Assembly: GCA_031993545.1 (NCBI GenBank)
Contig: DAMAHZ010000050.1
Span: 1-24,068, forward strand
Source of the DNA: UBA1535 sp002323775
GTDB taxonomy: Bacteria > Bacillota > Clostridia > Tissierellales > Sedimentibacteraceae
Length of the DNA stretch: 24,068 nucleotides
Reading direction: 5' to 3'
The translations under genes were made by a program, and so were the position numbers. This document shows, piece after piece, positions 15,542-23,943 of the stretch (within the stretch, counting starts at the first letter, position 1; the number at the start of each line of letters is the position of its first letter). The notes under the pieces are model-generated. The model saw only the letters and a program-made list of their open reading frames with translations, had not been told where the DNA came from and searched no databases.

Positions 15542-16459
15542 ATGGATACAATTTTTTCGAATATAATAGAAGATAGCAGAAAATATACCTCTTTGGGAAA
15601 TGTTGCATCTTATATACCTGAGTTGTCTAAAGCAAATCCTCATGACCTTGGTATTTGCGCTATCGATGTTAATGGTAATGAATACTGTGCGGGTGATTTT
15701 GACAAGAAATTCACATTGCAAAGTATATCTAAGGTTATAACTCTTATGCTCGCTATAATGGATAATGGTGAACAAAGGGTATTTTCATATGTTGGAGCAG
15801 AGCCGACCGGTGATAGCTTTAACTCTATAGCCAGTTTAGAAGTCAAAAGTCTGCATAAGCCATATAATCCTATGATAAATGCCGGTGCTATATTGATTTC
15901 ATCATTAATCAAGGGAAATAGTGCGCAGGAAAAGATTGAAAGAATTCTTAACTTTACAAAAATATTAACTGATAATGAGAATATAAGCATAAACAAAAGC
16001 ACATACTTATCAGAAAAGGAAACCGGTGACAGAAACAGAGCCTTAGCTTATTTTATGAAAAGCTATAATTCTATGGAAGGTAATGTTGATGAAATTCTTG
16101 ATGTTTACTTTTCTCATTGCTCAATGGAGGTTACCTGTAGAGATATAGCAAAAATAGGAGCAGTTTTGGCGAACGATGGCGTTCTTCCATGGAGCGAAAA
16201 AAGAATTATTTCCAAGGAAATATGTCGGATAACAAAGACTATTATGGTTACATGCGGTTTATATGATGCTTCTGGAGAATTTGCTATGCACATTGGTATT
16301 CCTGCAAAATCAGGTGTTGGTGGCGGTATACTTGCGGCAGTACCAAGAAAAATGGGTATAGGTGTTTATGGACCTGCTCTTGACGCAAAAGGAAATTCAG
16401 TAGCCGGAATTCAAGTTTTGCAACAGCTTTCAGAGAAATTGGACTTAAATATATTTTAA
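15542..16459 (+). CDS. glsA: Glutaminase
   Basis: A 305-residue glutaminase of the serine-dependent beta-lactamase-like fold, which hydrolyses glutamine to glutamate and ammonia in the cytoplasm. Motifs: the Ser-x-x-Lys pair in LQSISKV (Ser61, Lys64), KPYNPMINAGAI (106-117), SMEVTCRDIAKIGAVLANDG, and the glycine-rich SGVGGGILAAVP followed by GIGVYGPALDAKGNS. Length is normal for the family. GGAG lies seven bases before the ATG. It is the first gene of a plus-strand unit, and the next gene follows after 15 bases. It fits an amino-acid-fermenting organism, feeding glutamate to catabolism or nitrogen metabolism. Confidence 0.96.
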   Translation: MDTIFSNIIEDSRKYTSLGNVASYIPELSKANPHDLGICAIDVNGNEYCAGDFDKKFTLQSISKVITLMLAIMDNGEQRVFSYVGAEPTGDSFNSIASLEVKSLHKPYNPMINAGAILISSLIKGNSAQEKIERILNFTKILTDNENISINKSTYLSEKETGDRNRALAYFMKSYNSMEGNVDEILDVYFSHCSMEVTCRDIAKIGAVLANDGVLPWSEKRIISKEICRITKTIMVTCGLYDASGEFAMHIGIPAKSGVGGGILAAVPRKMGIGVYGPALDAKGNSVAGIQVLQQLSEKLDLNIF

Positions 16460-16474
16460 AATACGGAGGTCAAT

Positions 16475-16756
16475 ATGCTTAAAATAATAGCGAAAAGTTT
16501 CATAAAGAATAATGAGCTTGAAAAAGCAACAAAATTATACAAGGAGCTTGTTGAAGAAACATTGCTAGAAGATGGCTGTATGTCATATGAGCTATTTCAA
16601 GATATAAATAATAAAAATATGTTTGTAATTGTTGAAGAATGGGAAAATGAAAAATATTTTGAAGCTCACAAAAATTCTGAACATTTTACCAGAATAGTTC
16701 CTCAAATTAGTAATATTAGACTTAGCTCCGAAATAAATATTTTACAGAGAATGTAA
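16475..16756 (+). CDS. Antibiotic-biosynthesis-monooxygenase (ABM/YgiN-like) domain protein
   Basis: A 93-residue protein that fits one ABM ferredoxin-like domain: N-terminal strand (LKIIAKSFIK), helix (KATKLYKELVEET), strand with DGCMSYELFQD, then VEEWENEKYFEAHKNSEHF. The last segment, with a Trp and a helix ending in His, is the usual family hallmark. Members include quinol monooxygenases and haem-degrading enzymes; many have no known substrate. The haem-specific residues cannot be assigned here. GGAGG is well placed before the ATG. The 15-base gap suggests co-transcription with glsA, but no functional link is evident. Confidence 0.85.
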   Translation: MLKIIAKSFIKNNELEKATKLYKELVEETLLEDGCMSYELFQDINNKNMFVIVEEWENEKYFEAHKNSEHFTRIVPQISNIRLSSEINILQRM

Positions 16757-16758
16757 TG

Positions 16759-16817
16759 ATATTAGCTCATTTAAAATATTGTAAAAAGCTAGATACAAAT
16801 TTTAAATGAGCTAATAT
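16759..16817. repeat. Perfect 19-bp inverted repeat
   Basis: Arms ATATTAGCTCATTTAAAAT (16759-16777) and its exact reverse complement (16799-16817), with a 21-base spacer. It begins two bases after the ABM gene stop and ends 28 bases before the flavin-reductase-like gene start. There is no T-tract, so it may be a terminator of unusual type, an RNA stabiliser or an operator. Confidence 0.8.
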
Positions 16818-16845
16818 TAAAACTTTCAAAATTTAAGGAGGATTT

Positions 16846-17355
16846 ATGAATAAAAATTTTATCGAAATAACACCAAACGATATCGAAAAAAACACATTCA
16901 CAATGATTGGTAACGAATATATGCTAATAACTGCTAAAAAAGATGACAAAATCAATACAATGACAGCAGCATGGGGTGGTCTTGGAGTGATGTGGAATAA
17001 AAATGTAGCATATATCGTGGTACGACCACAGAGATATACAAAGGAATTTGTTGATTTTGCCGATTGCTTCTCACTTAGCTTTTTCAATGGAGAAATTAAA
17101 GATAAATTAGCATATTTGGGAACAGTATCAGGGAGAGATGAAGATAAAATAACCAAGTCAGGACTAACAGCAATCTTCGAAGATAACATACCCTATTTTG
17201 AAGAAGCAAAGCTTGTATTGTTTTGTAAAAAGCTATTTATATCTGAATTTAAAGAAGATAATTTTATAGATAAAGAGATTATGAACAAAAATTATCCTAA
17301 CAAAGACTTTCATACTCTCTATATCGGAGAAATAAAAAAGGTTCTAAAAAAATAA
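16846..17355 (+). CDS. Flavin-reductase-like FMN-binding split-barrel protein
   Basis: A 169-residue protein resembling the flavin-reductase-like domain: MLITAKKDDKINTMTAAWGG (the variable strand followed by a conserved T-x-x-W-G segment), NKNVAYIVVRPQRYTKEFV, and FSLSFFNGEIKDKLAYLG with a GTVSGRDEDK loop. In the family this segment binds FMN. Such clostridial proteins are called flavin reductases or flavoredoxins, and the electron partner is unknown. GGAGG lies six bases before the ATG. It is separated from the ABM gene by a long hairpin and ends at a strong bidirectional terminator. Confidence 0.85.
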   Translation: MNKNFIEITPNDIEKNTFTMIGNEYMLITAKKDDKINTMTAAWGGLGVMWNKNVAYIVVRPQRYTKEFVDFADCFSLSFFNGEIKDKLAYLGTVSGRDEDKITKSGLTAIFEDNIPYFEEAKLVLFCKKLFISEFKEDNFIDKEIMNKNYPNKDFHTLYIGEIKKVLKK

Positions 17356-17373
17356 AGTGGGCATTGCCCACTT
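17355..17373. terminator. Bidirectional intrinsic terminator
   Basis: AAGTGGGC (17355-17362) pairs with GCCCACTT (17366-17373) across a 3-base loop. T-rich tails lie on both sides (ATTTTTTT on the plus strand, TATTTTTTT on the minus strand). It ends the plus-strand flavin-reductase-like gene and the convergent thioesterase gene. Confidence 0.93.
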
Positions 17374-17379
17374 ATTTTT

Positions 17380-17799
17380 TTAAAATAGCTTATTTGCTTC
17401 TTCTCTGTATTTTAATTCTTGTTCATCGTTTGTTTCATCAAGAACTAAACTATGAGGTGTTTTTTTACCATCTTTATCAACATGTATGAAAGTCAAAAAT
17501 CCACTTACCGGAGTTATTTGACCTGTTTCAGAATAAACTGATGTACGAACTGTTATACTTGTTTTTCCAAGTCTCACTATTCTGCTTTTAAACGTTACAA
17601 TGTCACCTTTTGTAACCGGTGACTTAAACTGAAGCCCATGAATGTTGATACATACTAAGTTTTCAGGATTGCCTACTTTTGTTGCAGCTGTTATAAAGGC
17701 AGCTTCTACAAACCATTCCGCTGTTCTGCCAGCAAATAATGTTCCGTGATGATTTAAGTCCTCTGACTTTACTAATCTTGATATTAAAAATTCCTTCAT
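17380..17799 (-). CDS. Acyl-CoA thioesterase, hotdog fold
   Basis: A hotdog-fold thioesterase of the YciA/BACH type, which hydrolyses acyl-CoA to acid and CoA in the cytoplasm. Family marks: the catalytic loop SEDLNHHGTLFAGRTAEWFVE with the conserved Asn-His-x-Gly and Asp/Glu positions, then INIHGLQFKSPVTKGD and a GKTSITVRTSVYSE strand. The open frame extends to an ATG at 17862, but that adds 21 atypical residues and its GAGAGG ribosome site is only two bases away. The ATG at 17799 (MKEFLISRLV) gives the usual distance to the catalytic loop, so I chose it, although its ribosome site is weak. It lies downstream of secDF, and a shared transcript is possible. Confidence 0.82.
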   Translation of the reverse strand: MKEFLISRLVKSEDLNHHGTLFAGRTAEWFVEAAFITAATKVGNPENLVCINIHGLQFKSPVTKGDIVTFKSRIVRLGKTSITVRTSVYSETGQITPVSGFLTFIHVDKDGKKTPHSLVLDETNDEQELKYREEANKLF

Positions 17800-17918
17800 T
17801 AATATACCCATGCACCTATTACGCAAAAAATTATGAAATATTTGCGCATGGGCTCGGTGCATATCCTCTCTATTTATCTTTTCTTTAAATCTTAATTATG
17901 CTTTCTTGTTTTATTGCT

Positions 17919-18830
17919 CTATGCAGTTTTTTTCTTGCTTTTTTGCCACATAACCCATATAGGTCCTGCTATACAGATTGTTGAATACGATCCTGATATC
18001 AGTCCAAATGTCATAGGAAGCGCAAATTGTTTTATTGATTCTATGTCATAAATTTGTGCAAATATATATAGCACAAGGGTAGCAATAACTGTAGAAACTG
18101 TTGTATTGATACTTCTTGACATTGATTGAGTAATACTGCGGTCAACTAATTCTTCAACATCTATTTTAGGGAATAATGTTTTATTTTCTCTTATTCTATC
18201 ATATATAACTATAGTATCATTTACTGAGAATCCTATTATTGTAAGAACTACCGCTACAAATGAATCGTTCAAAGGTATTCTGAAAATTACAAATATAAAA
18301 AATGAAATTAAAATATCGTGAAACAATGCTATAAGAGCAGCTATACCTGCTGATATTCCAGATATTTTCTTAAATTGTATCCCAACATAAATTACTATCA
18401 TAACTGCTGAAATCAAAATAGCAATCGCACTATTCACTAGAAATGTTTTTCCAATAAATGGCTCAACTATATTAGATTCAGCTAATTTAAGATTATTTTC
18501 AGGAAATTTCTCTAAAAGCGCTTGATTAAGAACTTCTTGCTCCTGTGCTGATAATCCTGAGTTTCCTGACAGATTTAGAACTACCTTTTTACTTCTAGTA
18601 GCTATATCTTCCGTTTGTTGAGCATCTGTTATTCTATTTAATGTATCTGAAGATAATTTAGCAACATCATCTATGTTTATTTCACCTTCATAACTGTATT
18701 TTAATATAGCTCCACCACTAAATTGTATTGAAAATCTAACTCCATTTATAAATATACATATTATTCCAACAAGCATTATAAATGCTGATATCGCAAAATA
18801 AATGTTTCTATTTTTATAAAATCTTATCAT
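17919..18830 (-). CDS. secF: Protein translocase subunit SecF
   Basis: A 303-residue membrane protein of the RND family. With SecD it uses the proton or sodium gradient to help proteins through the Sec channel. Seen: a first membrane helix at about 10-30; VRFSIQFSGGAILKYSY, the conserved SecF segment after it; an external domain at about 45-125; and five further membrane helices. The fourth-helix motif IGFSVNDTIVIYDRIRE contains the conserved Asp and the Asp-Arg pair. Its ATG overlaps the secD stop by four bases. Length is normal for a separate SecF. Confidence 0.96.
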   Translation of the reverse strand: MIRFYKNRNIYFAISAFIMLVGIICIFINGVRFSIQFSGGAILKYSYEGEINIDDVAKLSSDTLNRITDAQQTEDIATRSKKVVLNLSGNSGLSAQEQEVLNQALLEKFPENNLKLAESNIVEPFIGKTFLVNSAIAILISAVMIVIYVGIQFKKISGISAGIAALIALFHDILISFFIFVIFRIPLNDSFVAVVLTIIGFSVNDTIVIYDRIRENKTLFPKIDVEELVDRSITQSMSRSINTTVSTVIATLVLYIFAQIYDIESIKQFALPMTFGLISGSYSTICIAGPIWVMWQKSKKKTA

Positions 18831-20107
18831 AAAGTTGCACCGCCCTTCTTAATTCCATAGAAAATGTTATTTCTAAAGAATTTTATGAAACTAAATGATT
18901 TCATCATGTGTTTAGATACAGTAACTCCGCACAGGAAGTTTAAAGCAGTACCTATAAGTAATGTATATCCAAATGATTTCATTGCTCCACTGCCAAGCAC
19001 CATTAAAACAACAGCAACTATCATACTTGTAATATTTCCGTCAAATACCGCTGAAAATGCTCTGTGATATCCTGTATCTATTGCAGCGCCTAAAGATTTA
19101 CCTAACTTCATTTCTTCTTTTACTCTTTCAGAAATTATAACATTGGCATCAACACCCATACCGAGTGATAAAATCATACCAGCTATACCAGGCAGTGTCA
19201 GTGTTATTTGAGGTATAGAAAGAGATAAAAACTGTATTGATAACTGTAACAATAAACCAAAACATGCAACAAAACCCATTAATCTATAATATACAATCAT
19301 AAATACACATATTAATGCAAAAGCAATAAGTCCTGCTTTTACCATAACATCCAAAGCACCTTCACCAACAGTAGGGCTTATAGTACTATGATTTTTAGAA
19401 ATCAATGAAAATGGCAATGAACCTGCATTGATTTTTCCAGATAGGTCTACAGCTTCTTCGGCACTTTTAATGTTTGTTATTATAGCCTCACCTGAGGTTA
19501 TAGCATCATTTACTATAGGTGCTGATATCAAAGTCTCATCCATATAAATTGATATTTTTTGTCCCTTAAATTTTTCTGTCGCAGCAGCAAAAAGCTTAGC
19601 TCCCTCTGCATCAAAAACCAGTGTAACTATTGGACTATTATCTTTTTCGTAATATTGCACTTTACTTTCTTTAACATTTTTACCTTCTACTAAAATATTT
19701 CCATCTGGGTCTCTAAATGTAAGCCTTGCAGTTTCTCCTAGCTCAGCTATAGCCTTTTGAGGATTAAATTCTGATTCACCGGTTTTCCAAGGGAATCTTA
19801 TTAATATCTGTCCGTTAATTTTATCAATTGCAACTTCTCTGTCCAAAATGTTTTTTGCGTCAAGTCTTGTTTCCATTATAATTTTGGCATTTTCAAGTTC
19901 CTTATCGGTAGGCTTTCTATTTAGGTCTTTTGCCTCATATACTGCTTCTACTCCGCCTCGTATATCAATTCCAAATCTTATTTCACTGGCACCTTTTATA
20001 TTGAATCCTGTCTCACGATCTCCAATATGTATGCCGAAAACTGCTACATATGTTATTGCAAAAATTAGTAGTATAATAATTGCAAAAACAGATTTTCTCA
20101 TGTTCAA
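18827..20107 (-). CDS. secD: Protein translocase subunit SecD
   Basis: About 426 residues, shorter than the E. coli protein but usual for Clostridia. Seen: N-terminal membrane helix, IRFGIDIRGGVEAVYEAKDL (SecD signature), an external domain with RITFRDPDG-type and GKINAGSLPFSL segments, and five C-terminal helices including GMILSLGMGVDANVIISERV with the conserved Asp. The frame opens at GTG 20116, but the AAGGAG site lies one base away from it. TTG at 20107 (10-base spacing) is more likely, with ATG 20101 the alternative. A small hairpin (ATGTCT/AGACAT, 20127-20147) lies just upstream of the ribosome site. YajC is not next to it. Confidence 0.94.
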   Translation of the reverse strand: MNMRKSVFAIIILLIFAITYVAVFGIHIGDRETGFNIKGASEIRFGIDIRGGVEAVYEAKDLNRKPTDKELENAKIIMETRLDAKNILDREVAIDKINGQILIRFPWKTGESEFNPQKAIAELGETARLTFRDPDGNILVEGKNVKESKVQYYEKDNSPIVTLVFDAEGAKLFAAATEKFKGQKISIYMDETLISAPIVNDAITSGEAIITNIKSAEEAVDLSGKINAGSLPFSLISKNHSTISPTVGEGALDVMVKAGLIAFALICVFMIVYYRLMGFVACFGLLLQLSIQFLSLSIPQITLTLPGIAGMILSLGMGVDANVIISERVKEEMKLGKSLGAAIDTGYHRAFSAVFDGNITSMIVAVVLMVLGSGAMKSFGYTLLIGTALNFLCGVTVSKHMMKSFSFIKFFRNNIFYGIKKGGATL

Positions 20108-20214
20108 AATCTTCACACTCCTTAATATGTCTCACTTTGCAAGACATTTTAAATCTATACTCAATAAAAACCTCATAGGATAAATTTCTTTATAGGTCTT
20201 TTATTTAAGTTTGT

Positions 20215-20601
20215 TTATTTGTTTTTTCTTTGCTTATCCTTTGGAACAACACAAGTTCCCGAAGCACGGCATACAACTATTGGTTCTGCTAAAACATCGC
20301 AAGCTGATTCGTTTATATCAGTTCTTGGAACGATAACTTTTCTTGCTTCGAATTTCATTTTTCTTGAGCTGTTTCCAACAGAAGTTATCTCTCCAACTGC
20401 CTCTATATAGTCTCCTGCATATACAGGTGCTAAGAATTCAACGCTATCATAAGCACAAAATAGTCCTTCATCTCCGTCATTGATAATTAAAAGCTCTGTC
20501 GCTACATCTCCGAACAATTGTAACATTCTTGCTCCGTCAACAAGATTTCCTCCATAATGAGCATCGTGTGCGCTCATTCTAAGTCTGATTAATGATTTCA
20601 T
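20215..20601 (-). CDS. kal: 3-aminobutyryl-CoA ammonia-lyase
   Basis: A 128-residue hotdog-fold enzyme of normal length for Kal. It removes ammonia from L-3-aminobutyryl-CoA to give crotonyl-CoA, the step after Kce in lysine fermentation. Recognised by the N-terminus SLIRLRMSAHDAHYGGNLVD, then ARMLQLFGDVATELL, CAYDSVEFLAPVYAGD and VVCRASGTCV. GGAGG lies seven bases before the ATG, and a strong promoter lies upstream. It stands apart from the other lysine genes, between secD and dnaJ. The main alternative is a related hotdog ammonia-lyase, such as beta-alanyl-CoA ammonia-lyase, but kce in the same window supports Kal. Confidence 0.9.
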   Translation of the reverse strand: MKSLIRLRMSAHDAHYGGNLVDGARMLQLFGDVATELLIINDGDEGLFCAYDSVEFLAPVYAGDYIEAVGEITSVGNSSRKMKFEARKVIVPRTDINESACDVLAEPIVVCRASGTCVVPKDKQRKNK

Positions 20602-20653
20602 TATTTTTCCTCCAAAGTATCTTATAATAATATTTATTTAACACATAGGCATT

Positions 20654-20682
20654 ATTCTATCATTAAGATTGTCCTGTGTCAA
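20654..20682 (-). promoter_or_regulatory. kal promoter
   Basis: On the minus strand: TTGACA (20682-20677), 17-base spacer, TAGAAT (20659-20654), about 50 bases upstream of the kal start. Confidence 0.8.
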
Positions 20683-20761
20683 TATTTAGCACTTCGCTAT
20701 TTTATCTATTTTTGCTTAAAATTTATATTTTATGTAAAGTGTTAATGTCCAAAACACGAGA

Positions 20762-20796
20762 AATAGTGTGAAAAATAAAAATTTTTTCACACTATT
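20762..20796 (-). terminator. Terminator overlapping the dnaJ stop
   Basis: AATAGTGTGAAAAA (20762-20775) and TTTTTCACACTATT (20783-20796) are perfect reverse complements (14 bp). The dnaJ stop codon (20792-20794) lies in one arm. The T-tail on the minus strand is short (TTTCTC). Confidence 0.8.
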
Positions 20797-21937
20797 CTTT
20801 AAAATAATCTCCTATTTTGTCAAAAAAGCCTTTTTCTTTTTTTTCATTATCTGTTACTTCGCCAAATTCTGTCTGTAGCTTCTCCAGTATATCCTTTTGT
20901 TTATCTGTCAATTTTTTAGGTACTGAAATTTTAACTTTTACGTATTGATCTCCTTTATTTGAGCCTCTTACATTTTTGATACCTCTGTTTTTAAGTCTAA
21001 ATACAGTTCCCGTTTGAGTTCCACTCGGAACATTATATTTTACCTTGCCCTCGAGAGTCGGCACTTCTATATCTCCGCCAAGCGCAGCTTTTGTAAATGA
21101 TATAGGTATTTCGCACCAAACATCCATACCATCTCTTTCAAAAATCTCATGCTCTTTAACATTTATATAAACATACAAGTCTCCTGCCGGAGCTCCTACA
21201 TCACCATGATTTCCTTCACCTCTTAGCGGTATAACGGAATTTGTGTCCACTCCTGCCGGGATATTGATTGTAATATTTCTTGATTTCTTTTCTTTTCCAG
21301 ATCCGCCACATGTTGTGCATGGTTCTTCAATTATTTCACCAGTTCCTCTACAGGTACTGCAAGTCTGTGTGCTTGCAAATTGTCCGAATGGTGTACGCTG
21401 AACAGTTTTTACCGTGCCTGAGCCTCCGCAGGTACTACAGGTTTTCTTATTAGTTCCTTTTTTAGCACCGCTTCCATCACAGGTTTTACATTTTTCTATA
21501 CGATTTATCTTAATTTCTTTTTTTGTTCCAAATGCTGCTTCTTCAAAGCTTATATCAAGTCTTATCTTTAAATCAGAGCCAGCTCTTGGTCCAGAACGCT
21601 GGGCGCTTCTTCCTCCAAAGGCATCTCCAAATATATCTCCGAATATATCCTCAAAGCCTCCAAAACCGCCAAAGCCTCCTGAGAATCCTCCACCACCAAA
21701 GCCTTGATTAGGATCAAAGGCAGCATGACCGAATTTATCATATTTAGCCTTTTTATCAGCATCGCTTAGCACTTCATAAGCTTCATTCACTTCTTTAAAT
21801 TTTGCTTCTGACTCTTTATTGTCTGGGTTCAAATCCGGGTGATACTGCTTTGCAAGTTTTCTAAAAGCTGATTTAATAGCTTTTTCGTCTGCGTCTTTAC
21901 TAATACCCAATACCTCATAATAATCTCTTTTTGCCAT
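20792..21937 (-). CDS. dnaJ: Chaperone DnaJ
   Basis: A 381-residue type I J-protein that stimulates DnaK ATPase and delivers unfolded substrates. J domain at 1-70 with HPD at 33-35; Gly/Phe-rich linker at about 79-110; four zinc-binding CxxCxGxG repeats (Cys 150/153, 167/170, 193/196, 207/210); then two substrate-binding beta domains. Length is typical and all cysteines are intact. GGAGGTGAGG precedes the ATG. It follows dnaK after a 129-base gap holding a long hairpin. Confidence 0.98.
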   Translation of the reverse strand: MAKRDYYEVLGISKDADEKAIKSAFRKLAKQYHPDLNPDNKESEAKFKEVNEAYEVLSDADKKAKYDKFGHAAFDPNQGFGGGGFSGGFGGFGGFEDIFGDIFGDAFGGRSAQRSGPRAGSDLKIRLDISFEEAAFGTKKEIKINRIEKCKTCDGSGAKKGTNKKTCSTCGGSGTVKTVQRTPFGQFASTQTCSTCRGTGEIIEEPCTTCGGSGKEKKSRNITINIPAGVDTNSVIPLRGEGNHGDVGAPAGDLYVYINVKEHEIFERDGMDVWCEIPISFTKAALGGDIEVPTLEGKVKYNVPSGTQTGTVFRLKNRGIKNVRGSNKGDQYVKVKISVPKKLTDKQKDILEKLQTEFGEVTDNEKKEKGFFDKIGDYFKE

Positions 21938-21959
21938 ATCCTCACCTCCACATATTGAT

Positions 21960-22030
21960 AAGCTTACACAACACTACTCCCCACTAAAAACCTTTAAGAT
22001 TTTTTAATCGGGAGTAGTAAATTTAAGCTT
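21960..22030. repeat. Hairpin in the dnaK-dnaJ gap
   Basis: ACTACTCCC (21973-21981) pairs with GGGAGTAGT (22010-22018). Outside this core, AAGCTT (21960-21965) can pair with AAGCTT (22025-22030). The large loop has a small GATT/AATC helix. There is no terminal T-tract on the minus strand, so partial termination or an mRNA processing or stability element is more likely than full termination. Confidence 0.65.
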
Positions 22031-22066
22031 CTTAATATCGACTAAACTCTATTAATTTAACGTGTT

Positions 22067-23908
22067 TTATTTATCTTTATCGTCGTCCACTACTTCAAAA
22101 TCAGCATCTACAACATCATCTGGTCCATTTGATTGTGCTTGCTGAGCATTTTCTTCATGGGCTGCACCTTGTGTTTGAGAATATAATTTTTGAGCAAGCT
22201 TATTAAACTCCTCTGTTAATTCAGTAGTTTTTTGCTTCATATTTTCAAGATTATTGCTTTCAATAGATTTTTTAAGTTCATCAAGCTTAGCCTGTGCAGA
22301 TGCTTTCTCATTATCATCTATTTTTCCTTCAAGGTCTTTTAGTGCTTTTTCTGTTTGATATACTAAGCTGTCAGCATTGTTTTTAACTTCGATTTCTTCT
22401 TTTCTTCTCTTATCTTCTTCTGCAAATTGCTCAGCTTCTTTAACTTTTTTATCAATTTCATCTTTAGAAAGATTTGTTGAAGCTGTGATAGTAATTTTTT
22501 GCTCTTTTCCTGTTCCCAGGTCTTTTGCACTAACATTAACTATACCATTAGCATCTATGTCAAAAGTTACTTCTATTTGAGGAATTCCTCTTGGAGCCGG
22601 AACTATGCCTGACAACTGGAATCTTCCAAGTGTAATATTGTCCCCTGCCATTTGTCTCTCACCTTGAAGTACGTGTATATCAACTGAAGGTTGATTATCA
22701 GCAGCAGTTGAGAACACTTGACTTCTCTTTGCAGGTATTCTTGTGTTTCTGTCTATAAGTATTGTTGAAACTCCGCCTAGTGTTTCTATTCCTAATGATA
22801 ATGGAGTAACATCTACTAGAAGTATATCAGTACCAAATTCACCTGTTAAAACTCCGCCTTGAATAGCCGCACCTATAGCAACACATTCATCAGGGTTTAT
22901 TCCTTTGTGAGGTTCTTTGTTAGTTAATCTCTTAACTGCATCTTGAACTGCCGGTATTCTTGTTGATCCACCAACTAATAAAACTCTATCTATGTCATTA
23001 GCAGTAAGCTTAGCATCTGCCATAGCCTTTTTAACAGGATCTATAGTCATTTGAACAAGTCTTGATGTAAGTTCATCAAATTTAGCTCTTGTTAAATCCA
23101 TATTTAAGTGCTTAGGTCCTTCAGCTGTTGCAGTGATAAATGGCAAGTTAATGTTTGTAGACATTGCACTTGACAATTCTTTCTTTGCATTTTCTGCTGC
23201 TTCTCTTAATCTTTGCAATGACATTTTGTCATTTCTTAAATCTACGCCATTTTCTTTTTTGAATTCATCTGCCAAATAATCAACAACTATTTGGTCAAAG
23301 TCATCTCCACCCAATTTATTATTTCCATTTGTTGCTTTAACCTCAAACACTCCGTCGCCAATCTCAAGTATTGAAACGTCAAATGTTCCACCACCAAGGT
23401 CAAATACCATAACTGTATGTGCTTCTGTATCCTTGTCAATACCATATGCTAAAGCTGCTGCTGTTGGCTCGTTTATAATTCTTCTTACATTTAAACCAGC
23501 TATCTTTCCGGCATCCTTTGTTGCCTGTCTTTGGCTGTCTGAGAAGTATGCAGGAACTGTGATAACTGCATCTGTTACAGATTCTCCCAAATAGCTTTCA
23601 GCATCTGCTTTTAATTTTTGCAGTATAAATGCCGATATGTCTTGTGGTGTGTATACTTTTCCATCAACTGTTGTTTTATGGTCATTTCCCATATGTCTTT
23701 TTATTGAAGATATTGTTCTATCAGGGTTTGTGATAGCCTGTCTTTTTGCAGTCTCTCCAACTAATCTTTCTCCGTCTTTAGTAAATGCAACTACTGATGG
23801 AGTTGTTCTTTTTCCTTCTATATTTGTTATAACAACGGCTTCTCCGCCTTCCATAACAGATACGCATGAATTTGTTGTACCAAGGTCTATGCCTATAATT
23901 TTACTCAT
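22067..23908 (-). CDS. dnaK: Chaperone DnaK (Hsp70)
   Basis: A 613-residue cytoplasmic Hsp70. The ATPase domain (about 1-365) has GIDLGTTNS (6-14), VITVPAYFSDSQRQATKDAG, the second phosphate motif VMFDLGGGTFDVSIL and the adenosine motif VLLVGGSTRIPAVQ. The linker and substrate-binding domain follow, starting with DVTPLSLGIETLGG. The tail is acidic and ends VVDADFEVVDDDKDK, as in other bacteria. AGGAGG lies eight bases before the ATG. It is encoded directly after grpE in the usual heat-shock order; the operon promoter and any CIRCE element lie beyond the window. Confidence 0.99.
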   Translation of the reverse strand: MSKIIGIDLGTTNSCVSVMEGGEAVVITNIEGKRTTPSVVAFTKDGERLVGETAKRQAITNPDRTISSIKRHMGNDHKTTVDGKVYTPQDISAFILQKLKADAESYLGESVTDAVITVPAYFSDSQRQATKDAGKIAGLNVRRIINEPTAAALAYGIDKDTEAHTVMVFDLGGGTFDVSILEIGDGVFEVKATNGNNKLGGDDFDQIVVDYLADEFKKENGVDLRNDKMSLQRLREAAENAKKELSSAMSTNINLPFITATAEGPKHLNMDLTRAKFDELTSRLVQMTIDPVKKAMADAKLTANDIDRVLLVGGSTRIPAVQDAVKRLTNKEPHKGINPDECVAIGAAIQGGVLTGEFGTDILLVDVTPLSLGIETLGGVSTILIDRNTRIPAKRSQVFSTAADNQPSVDIHVLQGERQMAGDNITLGRFQLSGIVPAPRGIPQIEVTFDIDANGIVNVSAKDLGTGKEQKITITASTNLSKDEIDKKVKEAEQFAEEDKRRKEEIEVKNNADSLVYQTEKALKDLEGKIDDNEKASAQAKLDELKKSIESNNLENMKQKTTELTEEFNKLAQKLYSQTQGAAHEENAQQAQSNGPDDVVDADFEVVDDDKDK

Positions 23909-23943
23909 TTTTAAATCCTCCTATTAATTTATGCAGTATATTT

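Noticed and set aside
15640..16002. 120-codon open frame on the minus strand inside glsA
   Set aside because: Antisense to a well-supported glutaminase gene, with no family resemblance.
20686..20694. TTAGCACTT next to the kal -35 box, resembling half of a CIRCE element
   Set aside because: The matching GAGTGCTAA half nine bases away is absent, and the expected CIRCE position is before hrcA/grpE, outside the window.
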